A stretch of 61,247 bases of DNA from Halanaerobiales bacterium (GTDB taxonomy: Bacteria; Bacillota; Halanaerobiia; Halanaerobiales; M55B127), in NCBI GenBank assembly GCA_018334565.1, contig JAGXLU010000001.1:1-61247 (forward strand), read 5' to 3'. The position numbers and the translations under genes were made by a program. Under the pieces are notes generated by a model, which saw nothing but the letters and a program-made list of their open reading frames with translations, did not search any database and had not been told where the DNA came from. Shown one piece after another: positions 1 through 9,482 of this stretch. Numbering within the stretch: position 1 is the first letter of the stretch; each line of letters opens with the position of its first letter.

Positions 1-950
<950 letters not shown>

Positions 951-966
951 CTAAAAATTATTTTTA

Positions 967-1344
967 CTACTGTAGTGTTGCATAAATACAGCTTTCCACA
1001 AGCTTGATATCATTATCTTCAGCATACTCCCTTATTTCATCACTACGTGTACCTGGCTGTAGCCAAACATATTTAATTTTAAGTTCATTAATCTCCTTCA
1101 TGATCAGTTTCCCGATCTGAGGATTTACAACCATATCAACTACATCAATCTTTTCTTCAACACTTGATAAATTGTCATATGTCTTTATCCCTTCAATTTT
1201 ATTTAAAGAAGGGTTAATTGGAAATACATTATAGCCGTTTTCATCCAAAGCCTTTACAATCTTATAGCCATATTTATCTTTTTTATCAGTCGCACCTACT
1301 ACCGCCCAATTTTTCATCTTTAATGTTTCTTTTTTTATTGTCAT
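967..1344 (-). CDS. CoA-binding domain protein (YccU-like)
   Basis: Rossmann-like N-terminus WAVVGATDKKDKYGYKIVKAL, VFPINPS and VWLQPGTRSDEI typical of CoA_binding_2 proteins. Confidence 0.85.
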   Translation of the reverse strand: MTIKKETLKMKNWAVVGATDKKDKYGYKIVKALDENGYNVFPINPSLNKIEGIKTYDNLSSVEEKIDVVDMVVNPQIGKLIMKEINELKIKYVWLQPGTRSDEIREYAEDNDIKLVESCIYATLQ

Positions 1345-1448
1345 TTTTTTATTCTCCTTATTATTATTTAACAGTGTACTGAATATTTTTATGTATATTT
1401 ATCTAAAAACCCTTATTTTTACCTTTTTTTATAAATAAAAGTTAATTT

Positions 1449-1473
1449 CAGCCCCAATTTTACAGTGGGGCTG
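1449..1473. terminator. Hairpin, stem CAGCCCCA/TGGGGCTG, probable terminator downstream of the desulforedoxin gene
   Basis: 8-bp perfect inverted repeat; the T-run is better on the plus strand (TTTTT), weaker on the minus strand. Confidence 0.55.
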
Positions 1474-1481
1474 TTTTTGCC

Positions 1482-1604
1482 TTATTTTTGTAGATCCATC
1501 GGTTCACCACAACAGATTAACTCTCCACCGCCTGCTTCAATAACCTTAACCACATTTCCACAGATCTGACATTTGTATACTTCACCTTTTTTCTTTACAT
1601 TCAT
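1482..1604 (-). CDS. Desulforedoxin-like 40-aa iron-binding protein
   Basis: Manual translation: [40 protein letters not shown]; CxxC...CC motif of desulforedoxin/desulfoferrodoxin N-terminal domains; SD GAGGAGG just upstream. Confidence 0.88.
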   Translation of the reverse strand: MNVKKKGEVYKCQICGNVVKVIEAGGGELICCGEPMDLQK

Positions 1605-1630
1605 TTTATTGCCTCCTCATTTTATTAGTT

Positions 1631-4384
1631 TTATCTTCGCTTATAAAACTTCAATAATTCGTGAGCACTTAAAAAGATAACTGTAGCAGCAATTACATAA
1701 ATCCAATCTAGCAGTGTGATTGCAGCAAAACCAAGATACTGATTGATAAACGGGGTATAAATTGCTGTAATTATCATTAATATAGAGATAAGCACTGAAT
1801 ACAACATCTTTTTGTTAGAAAAGAAATTTTTATTAAATAAACTTGCTTTTTCATATCTTCTGGACATGATATTTGTTAGCTGGGTAAAGGCAATTGTTAA
1901 ATAAGTTATTGTTGTTGCCCTCCCGTAAAGGGGATGGGAAATGGTTAAATCTAAACTACCCATCCTCCCATTAAACAAATAGAAGTTTAAAAAGGCCAAT
2001 CCACCCATTAAAATACCAAATATAGCAAACTCAGAAAAAGTACGCTTATTTACAATATGCTCATCCTTAGCTCTGGGTGGTGATGTCATAATATCTTTTG
2101 AACCCGGATCAAAAGTGAAGGCCGTTAAGGGTAATATCTCTGCTAAAAGGTCGATAGCCAGTATTTGTATTGCTAAGATGGGAACAGGGAAATTAAAGAG
2201 TGATACCCCGAGCAATCCCAATAAAACAACCGCAAGTTCTCCACCATTACTGGTTAAAGAAGCAATAACAGTTTTCTTTAGATTATTATATATAGTTCGG
2301 CCCTCTTCGATAGCATATACAAGGGTGGGAAAACTATCATCCAGAAGAATCAATTCCGCTGCCTGTTTTGAAACATCAGTTCCCATACCTCCCATCGCTA
2401 CACCAATATGGGCACTCTTTAGAGCTGGAGCATCATTTACACCATCTCCGGTAACTGCAACTATTTTCTGTTGATTTTTTAAATTTTTAACTATACGTAA
2501 TTTATGCTCAGGTGAAACCCTTGAAAAAATCAGACTTTTATTTTCGTCCATTATGTTCATGAGTTCTTCATCACTTATATCTTCAAAGTCATGTCCTGTT
2601 ATAACCTTAATATCCTCGTCTTCTTTTACAAGATTTATCTCTTTACCAATAGCCTCTGCAGTAATAGCATGATCACCAGTCATAATATAGGTGTCTATAT
2701 GGGCTGCATGAGCCTGCTCAATAGACTCTCTGACACCTTCCTTGGGGGGATCAATCATTGCTACAATACCCAAAAATATTACATCTTTTTCAACTTCTTT
2801 TAGTACATAATCTTTATGCTCCGGTTCCAATTTGCGGAAAGCAAAAGAAAGGACCCTCATCGCATTTTTTGAGTACTTTTCATTTAAATTTTTGTACTTT
2901 TCTTTATCTTCTTTAGTAATTGGTTGCTTTTTGCCATCTTTATAAATATATTTACTAATTGAAAGAACACTATCTAAAGCACCTTTCATTGCCAGATATT
3001 CTCCGTCTTCAAACTGTCTGACAGAACTCATCCTCTTCCTTTCAGAATCAAAGCTGAATTCATGTAATTCGGGATTTTCCTCATCTTCATTAGGTGAGCG
3101 TGTGCCTACTTTAGTTGAAAGAGTAATCAGAGCAGCCTCTGTCGGATCACCAACTGGATACCAGCTGGAATGTTCATCATCTGGTGGATGTATTTCTGCA
3201 TTGGAAGCCATTGTAGCAGAATCAAACATAATTTCTAGTTTATCAATTACAGCTTGACTTACTTCTTTTCCATTTTCATCTAAAATCTTGCCGCGCGGTT
3301 CATAACCAATACCTGTGACATCATATTCCTGATTATCATAATAGACCTTTTGTACGGTCATCTCATTTTTGGTTAGAGTGCCTGTTTTATCGGTGGAGAT
3401 CACATTTGTTGAGCCAAGTGTTTCTACCGATGAAAGTTTCTTTACAACCGCTTTTTTTTTGGCTAACCGATCAACCCCCTGGGCAAGTGCAACAGTGATT
3501 TGCATTGGTAAGGCTTGTGGTACAACAGCAACGGCAATCCCCAGTCCATAAATGATAGCAAAGTTTAAACCAAGCCCCAGATAAAAACTTATCCCAAATA
3601 ATATTGTACCTATTATTACAGCAAAAACTGCAATTTTATTGGCAACAGATTTTAATTCCATCTGGAGGGGGGACTTAGATTTCTCTTCCTCCTGCGTCAT
3701 ATCCGCTATTTTACCCATCTCGGTATCCATACCTGTTGCTACTACAACACCCTTACCATTGCCAGATGCAACATTAGTACCAAGATATACCATATTTTCT
3801 CTGTCAGCCAGAGATTCTTTTTTGGCCATCTTATTACTATTTTTATTTTGAGGTAATGACTCTCCGGTTAATGAAACATCATTTGTCTTTAAGTTAAATG
3901 ACTCAATAATCCTTAAATCAGCCGGAATCTTATCCCCCTCTTCTAAAACAACAATATCACCAACAACCAACTTATTTTGTGAGATCTCACTTGTTTTATT
4001 TTCTCTTATTACTTTAGAAGGGGACTGTATTAATTTCTCTAATGACTCCATAATCTCTTCAGCTTTATGTTCCTGATAATACCCGATAACTGCATTGATT
4101 AAAGAGATAACTAACATGACAATCCCATCACGATAATTTTGAATGATAAAAGACATACCAGCCGCTACTAAAAGAATTATCATTAATACATCTCTAAATT
4201 GCAGTAAGAACTTAATTAATTCCGGAGTTTTTTCAAGCCTGACAAGCTTGTTTTCTCCATATTTCTCCAATCTTTTTTTAGCTTCTGATTCTAAAAGACC
4301 TTTTTTTGATGTTTGTAAATTTTCTAGACTTTCCTTTACAGTTTTTCTATAAAAATCTTTATCTTTGTATTCTATTTGAAACAC
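1631..4384 (-). CDS. Cation-translocating P-type ATPase (P2-like, calcium-ATPase family architecture)
   Basis: TGESLP, DKTGTLT, TGDGVNDAPALK motifs; N-terminal cation-ATPase domain; C-terminal TM region. Start codon uncertain (see findings). Confidence 0.93.
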   Translation of the reverse strand: MFQIEYKDKDFYRKTVKESLENLQTSKKGLLESEAKKRLEKYGENKLVRLEKTPELIKFLLQFRDVLMIILLVAAGMSFIIQNYRDGIVMLVISLINAVIGYYQEHKAEEIMESLEKLIQSPSKVIRENKTSEISQNKLVVGDIVVLEEGDKIPADLRIIESFNLKTNDVSLTGESLPQNKNSNKMAKKESLADRENMVYLGTNVASGNGKGVVVATGMDTEMGKIADMTQEEEKSKSPLQMELKSVANKIAVFAVIIGTILFGISFYLGLGLNFAIIYGLGIAVAVVPQALPMQITVALAQGVDRLAKKKAVVKKLSSVETLGSTNVISTDKTGTLTKNEMTVQKVYYDNQEYDVTGIGYEPRGKILDENGKEVSQAVIDKLEIMFDSATMASNAEIHPPDDEHSSWYPVGDPTEAALITLSTKVGTRSPNEDEENPELHEFSFDSERKRMSSVRQFEDGEYLAMKGALDSVLSISKYIYKDGKKQPITKEDKEKYKNLNEKYSKNAMRVLSFAFRKLEPEHKDYVLKEVEKDVIFLGIVAMIDPPKEGVRESIEQAHAAHIDTYIMTGDHAITAEAIGKEINLVKEDEDIKVITGHDFEDISDEELMNIMDENKSLIFSRVSPEHKLRIVKNLKNQQKIVAVTGDGVNDAPALKSAHIGVAMGGMGTDVSKQAAELILLDDSFPTLVYAIEEGRTIYNNLKKTVIASLTSNGGELAVVLLGLLGVSLFNFPVPILAIQILAIDLLAEILPLTAFTFDPGSKDIMTSPPRAKDEHIVNKRTFSEFAIFGILMGGLAFLNFYLFNGRMGSLDLTISHPLYGRATTITYLTIAFTQLTNIMSRRYEKASLFNKNFFSNKKMLYSVLISILMIITAIYTPFINQYLGFAAITLLDWIYVIAATVIFLSAHELLKFYKRR

Positions 4385-4394
4385 CTCCTATAAA

Positions 4395-5747
4395 TCAATC
4401 AAAATATATGCCTGATCCCTTTGATTTTTGGGTCATTACAGCTAATTCTTCAATTTTTTTGTTCATGTATTTTTTATCAAGATCTTCTAAGATTTCTTCA
4501 TCAAAACCATGTACAATATAATTACCAAATTCCCAGGTAATATCTTTAATCTTTTTCTCTGTACCCTCCGCAATGATAATTAGCGCTTCAATTAAAGAGG
4601 CAGCCACAGATACATCCCTCATCGAATAGTAGCGGAGCTGATACAATGTCTTGTATAATAGATAGTGAAAACTAACATCTTCAAAAATCAAGGTTAATTT
4701 ATCTTCCTCACTATAATAATAGGTGTTTTCCATATCTGCTTTGGCAATTCTATCCAGGACCATTGCAGCTTGTTTGATACAAAATATTGCGGTGTTAGGA
4801 TCATTGATACCGGGTGAGATAGCTCTCAATGCTACTTCTGTCAATTTTTGTAAACCAAATTCAATATCTTTGCTCTTATTTCTCTCCTTACCCACTAATA
4901 TAAAATTGAGACAATTTTTCAGTTTTTTTTCATCCAGTTCTTCTACTTCCATTTCTGCAAGATCATAATAAATTGTAAAAACCTTTGTATTCTTTGTAAC
5001 ATAATCACCAATCATCTTTTCTGCATTTATAACAACATTATTTTCATCTGCAAAGTTGGATAACTTCAAGCCATTTATATCTCTTATAAAGCCAACCTGA
5101 TCTGAATAGATACAAAATTGCTCTCTTGCCATTATCTGTTCAAGGTTGTAAGGAGGGTCATTTCTAATATTTTCATGTGTGTTATTAAACTCTCTAACCT
5201 CATCTACCAGTTCTAAAATTTCTGTAGTTAAGGTATCAATCAAAAGGTTAACTTGAATAGATTGGGCAACATGATTAATAAACAAAACAAAGTATATTAT
5301 ACAAAAGATGACTATAATAACACCAACAGCAGCAGAGAAAAACAGGTTTTGCTGATTACTATTTAAAAACAGCAGGGTTACTATTGAATAAACAAATCCT
5401 CCAATAAATATTCCTAAAACTCTTAAGGTTAATTTAGATTTTAAAAAGTCCTGTAAGGTCCGTGGCGAAAATTGGGTGGAATACGTCGTTAATACTACCA
5501 TGATTATCGAAAATGAGATTGTTACAATAGATAAGAGTGAACCTGCTATCGTAGATAGTATAGTTTTTGTTATTTCAAAAGAAGTAAAAAATACGTTAGG
5601 AAGTATACTCATTAAATAGACCTGGTAATTTTTATCTAAAAATAAGACAATTAGCGAAATTATAAGAGCGTAGAAACTATATAGGACAGGTATATAATAT
5701 ATTTTTGCTCTCCAATCTTCAAAAAAATTAAAGTTTAAAAACTTCAA
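4395..5747 (-). CDS. DUF2254-like predicted membrane protein
   Basis: N-terminal TM helices followed by a soluble domain with TEVALRAISPGINDPNTAI, characteristic of DUF2254 proteins. Confidence 0.85.
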   Translation of the reverse strand: MKFLNFNFFEDWRAKIYYIPVLYSFYALIISLIVLFLDKNYQVYLMSILPNVFFTSFEITKTILSTIAGSLLSIVTISFSIIMVVLTTYSTQFSPRTLQDFLKSKLTLRVLGIFIGGFVYSIVTLLFLNSNQQNLFFSAAVGVIIVIFCIIYFVLFINHVAQSIQVNLLIDTLTTEILELVDEVREFNNTHENIRNDPPYNLEQIMAREQFCIYSDQVGFIRDINGLKLSNFADENNVVINAEKMIGDYVTKNTKVFTIYYDLAEMEVEELDEKKLKNCLNFILVGKERNKSKDIEFGLQKLTEVALRAISPGINDPNTAIFCIKQAAMVLDRIAKADMENTYYYSEEDKLTLIFEDVSFHYLLYKTLYQLRYYSMRDVSVAASLIEALIIIAEGTEKKIKDITWEFGNYIVHGFDEEILEDLDKKYMNKKIEELAVMTQKSKGSGIYFD

Positions 5748-5935
5748 CTAAAAACCCCCTCATTCCTTCATGATAATAATATCTTTCTCGGCTTAGACTT
5801 AGAATATAAGTACCTTAACATTATTATATTATAATATTGTTTACCAAATAGTCTTTATCCTCCTATCATTATATCTGAATTAAAACTTTATGCTTAAATT
5901 ATTATTTTTATAATTCAAAATTGTTTTTATTAAAA

Positions 5936-6862
5936 TCATTTTCTATCTCTATTTATTATTATACCTTCATTATTAATTTTGGACTCTTTTATATCGTATG
6001 ATATATTCAATTGCTCTGCTGTGTTTTTTATAATTTTCTTGGTTAAAGAAAATTCTTTATCACTGAAAAATATTATTGTTGAACCACTTCCGCTTAAAAA
6101 AAATGGGCATTCGGTACGGATATTCATTTTTTTAAAAAAACTATTTAAATTATCGTTTAGTCTTAGTCTTTTATTTTGATGTATATAGTCTTTAGAACCT
6201 TTTTTTAATAATTTAATATCATTTTTTATTAATCCAGAAGTTATCAATGAGGCATTTGCAATATTTTTAATGACCTTATTAATAGATATCTTATCTTCAA
6301 TTACTCGGCGGGCCTCTGCGGTTTTGATGGGAAATTCTGGTATAAATAATAGTGTATTAATCTTGGGAGAAAGTTTAAATATCTCATAAGATAAGCAATC
6401 ATCTTCAATTTTATTAATGGAAAATCCACCCAATAAGGTCGGTACAATATTATCAGGATGGCCCTCTAATTTTAAAGCATAGTTGAGGATCTGATCTGTA
6501 TTTAAATTAAGGGTGTAAAGTTCATTTAATCCACATATCACAGCAATTATGGCGTTAGCAGAACTACCCAGACCTCGATTGATGGGGTAATTTAACTTAA
6601 CTTTTATTTCTAAATTATCAGTTTTTATTTTGTCTATATGTTTTTGCTTCATATATTCAATAGTTTTTAAAATTAGATTATCTTCTTTTTTTATATTTAC
6701 AAATGATTGTTGATTGTCTTTAATCTCTATCTTTAATTTTAAATTATTAGTAATTTTAAATTGATATTCATTAAAAAGATTTAAAGCCAGACCAAAAGAA
6801 TCATAGCCGGGCCCTAGATTAGCAGAAGTTGCGGGTGCTTTAACTTTTATCATTTCTTTCAC
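5936..6862 (-). CDS. thrB: Homoserine kinase
   Basis: GHMP kinase motifs KAPATSANLGPGYDSFGLAL and NRGLGSSANAI; start may be the ATG at 6853. Confidence 0.93.
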   Translation of the reverse strand: MKEMIKVKAPATSANLGPGYDSFGLALNLFNEYQFKITNNLKLKIEIKDNQQSFVNIKKEDNLILKTIEYMKQKHIDKIKTDNLEIKVKLNYPINRGLGSSANAIIAVICGLNELYTLNLNTDQILNYALKLEGHPDNIVPTLLGGFSINKIEDDCLSYEIFKLSPKINTLLFIPEFPIKTAEARRVIEDKISINKVIKNIANASLITSGLIKNDIKLLKKGSKDYIHQNKRLRLNDNLNSFFKKMNIRTECPFFLSGSGSTIIFFSDKEFSLTKKIIKNTAEQLNISYDIKESKINNEGIIINRDRK

Positions 6863-8101
6863 CTAAATTTCCCAGTTTTCTAAATATTGTTTCTGCTCAA
6901 CTGATAGTTCATCTATTGTTATGTTTTCAGCCTTCAATCTATATTTAGCAACCATCTCATCTATAGACTTGGGCACCTTATATAAACCGGGCAGCAGATC
7001 ATTTTCAGTTAAATAAAGCAATGATAAGACCTGTAATCCAAAACTCATATCCATTATTTCTATGGGATGTCCATCTGCTGCAGCCAAATTAACCAATCGA
7101 CCTTCTGCCATTAAGTATAGGGTTTTTTCTTCTATTTGATAGCCTTTGATATTTTCCCTATATTCAGATACATTTTGAGCTATCTCTTTTAATTTCTCCA
7201 CATTTATTTCCACATTAAAATGACCGGCATTGGCCAAAATTGCCCCATTTTTCATAAGTCTAAAATGCTGTTCGTTAATCACATTTTTACAACCGGTTAC
7301 TGTAATGAATATATCTCCCAAAACAGCAGCATCTTTCATTTTCATAATTCGATATCCATCCATTTTGGCTTCAAGGGCTTTAAAGGGGTCAACTTCTGTA
7401 ATGATAACCCTTGCTCCAAGACCTTCTGCTCGTCTGGCTACTCCTTTTCCACACCAACCGTAACCTGCTATAACAATATCTTTGCCAGCTATAACCATAT
7501 TGGTATTTCTCATCAGAGAATCTAAGACAGATTGGCCTGTACCATATCTATTATCAAAAAGGTATTTGGCCTGGGCATCATTAACAGACATCATGGGAAA
7601 CTGCAAAAGATTATTTTTATCTAAAGACTTTAATCTGATAACACCGGTAGTGGTTTCTTCCGCCCCACCAATGATCTTATCTATTAATTCAGGTTGTTCA
7701 TTATGTATTTTAGTGACCAAATCTCCCCCATCATCTATAATTAAATCTGGTTCTGAAGCAAGAATCTTATTTAATGAAGTATCATACTCCTTTTTTGTCT
7801 CTCCTCTCCAGCTGTAAACGTTTACCTCTTTTTTCGCTAGGGCAGCTGCAACATCATCCTGAGTAGAAAGTGGATTACTACCTGTTATAAAAACATCTGC
7901 TCCTAATTCTTTCAAAACCATGGCCATATAGGCAGTTTTAGCTTCTAGATGTAGACAGATAGAAACAGTTTTAGACTGCAGGGGCTTTTCATCCTTGTAA
8001 TCCTCTTTAATCTTATTTAATACTGACATTCTCTCTTTTACCCATTCGATTTTTTTATCTCCCTTAGCTGCCAGACTTAAATCTTTTACTTTACTTTTCA
8101 T
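6863..8101 (-). CDS. ahcY: Adenosylhomocysteinase
   Basis: SAH hydrolase motifs: LHLEAKTAYMAMVLKELGADV, VIAGYGWCGKGVARRAEGLGARVIITEVDP, NAGHFNVEI. Confidence 0.95.
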   Translation of the reverse strand: MKSKVKDLSLAAKGDKKIEWVKERMSVLNKIKEDYKDEKPLQSKTVSICLHLEAKTAYMAMVLKELGADVFITGSNPLSTQDDVAAALAKKEVNVYSWRGETKKEYDTSLNKILASEPDLIIDDGGDLVTKIHNEQPELIDKIIGGAEETTTGVIRLKSLDKNNLLQFPMMSVNDAQAKYLFDNRYGTGQSVLDSLMRNTNMVIAGKDIVIAGYGWCGKGVARRAEGLGARVIITEVDPFKALEAKMDGYRIMKMKDAAVLGDIFITVTGCKNVINEQHFRLMKNGAILANAGHFNVEINVEKLKEIAQNVSEYRENIKGYQIEEKTLYLMAEGRLVNLAAADGHPIEIMDMSFGLQVLSLLYLTENDLLPGLYKVPKSIDEMVAKYRLKAENITIDELSVEQKQYLENWEI

Positions 8102-8115
8102 GATTTGCCTCCTTG

Positions 8116-8547
8116 CTATTTCCCTGTATGACCGAAACCACCTTCACTACGGTTACTATCACTTAATTTATCAACTTCATCCCATTGTATATCAACTGTT
8201 TTGTGGATGATCAGCTGAGCAATACGATCATTTTTATCAATAAAAAATTCCTTATTGCTGTGGTTTATCAAAATAACACCTAATTCTCCTCGATAACCGG
8301 GATCTATTACTCCATCCGCATTTAAAACAGTAATACCTTTTTTTAAGGCAAGCCCGCTGCGTGGATAGACAAAACCACCATAACCTTTAGGAATTGCGAT
8401 TTTTAAACCTGTTTTAATCAATTTATACTGACCGGGCTTCAAAATGTAGTCTTTTTTGGCCATCAAATCAACACCACAATCTTCTCCCCAATGTTGATAT
8501 CTGGGTAATTTTATATTATCACCCATCCTCTTTACCTTAATTTTCAT
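8116..8547 (-). CDS. dut: dUTP diphosphatase
   Basis: YPRSGLALKKGITVLNADGVIDPGYRGELGVIL, RIAQLII, C-terminal RSEGGFGHTGK. Confidence 0.96.
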   Translation of the reverse strand: MKIKVKRMGDNIKLPRYQHWGEDCGVDLMAKKDYILKPGQYKLIKTGLKIAIPKGYGGFVYPRSGLALKKGITVLNADGVIDPGYRGELGVILINHSNKEFFIDKNDRIAQLIIHKTVDIQWDEVDKLSDSNRSEGGFGHTGK

Positions 8548-8559
8548 ATATTTGTCCTC

Positions 8560-9480
8560 CTACTTAGCAAATATGTGCTGCCCAATACTGACCACAAATT
8601 TTCTTGAAGCAAAAAAACTTTTATTTTTAGCTGTGTCTGGATTATAGTAATAAAGAGAACCCAAGGTCGGATCTGTACCACTTAACGAATCACGAGCAGC
8701 TCTATAGGCTGAGCTATTGGGAGAATAATGAATCTGTCCATCTGCTACAGCTGTAAATTGATTCTGCTGATAAATAACACCTTTGATTGTATCAGGAAAT
8801 TGATTGCTTAAAACTCTATTTATTATTACAGCTCCTACGGCAACCTGACCCATATATGGTTCTCCTCTTGCTTCACCATGAATGGTGCGGGCCATTAGTT
8901 CAATGTCGGAATCACTAATTGTTTTGGCCAAAACCTGTTTTTTGGATAGATTAAAAATGGGCAACTGAAGTTTTTCTCCCTTTCTGATTATAGAATTACC
9001 CATCTTATTTAAAGCCATAATCACACCAACTGAGGTATTAAAACTATTTGCCAGATCATAAAGGGTATCACCGGAATCTACATAATAGGTAATAATTTTA
9101 TCTGGTGGAATATTTACCTCTGGCAGAGGTTGTTCTGGATTATATCTGACTGAATAATTTTTCCCTACATCCAGTTGAAAGTCTTCTTGATTATTTTGCT
9201 CAAAGGAAAACCTGTAATCCATATTTAGATCAGTACTTTTTTCATTATTATCTTTTTTAATCACTAATTCATCACCTATATTTATTTTAGCAGCATCCTC
9301 TATATGATTATTTGTCAAAATTTCCTTAACTGTTTTATTATAATCAGTAGCGATATCTGAAATAGTATCTCCATTTTGCACCACATAAATTAATGTAAAC
9401 TCTGGTTGCGCAAATACAGCCGATGAAAATATAATGATTAATAATATGGTTGTAACATATACTTTAAAATGTTTTTCCAT
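8560..9480 (-). CDS. LysM-containing cell wall hydrolase (SleB/Hydrolase_2 family)
   Basis: Two LysM repeats (VVQNGDTISDIATDYN, YVDSGDTLYDLANSFN) and a C-terminal ARTIHGEARGEPYMGQVAVGAVIINRV domain. ORF extends to 9543, but SD GGAGAGG supports ATG at 9480 (MEKHFKVYVTT, signal peptide). Confidence 0.9.
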   Translation of the reverse strand: MEKHFKVYVTTILLIIIFSSAVFAQPEFTLIYVVQNGDTISDIATDYNKTVKEILTNNHIEDAAKINIGDELVIKKDNNEKSTDLNMDYRFSFEQNNQEDFQLDVGKNYSVRYNPEQPLPEVNIPPDKIITYYVDSGDTLYDLANSFNTSVGVIMALNKMGNSIIRKGEKLQLPIFNLSKKQVLAKTISDSDIELMARTIHGEARGEPYMGQVAVGAVIINRVLSNQFPDTIKGVIYQQNQFTAVADGQIHYSPNSSAYRAARDSLSGTDPTLGSLYYYNPDTAKNKSFFASRKFVVSIGQHIFAK

Positions 9481-9482
9481 AT

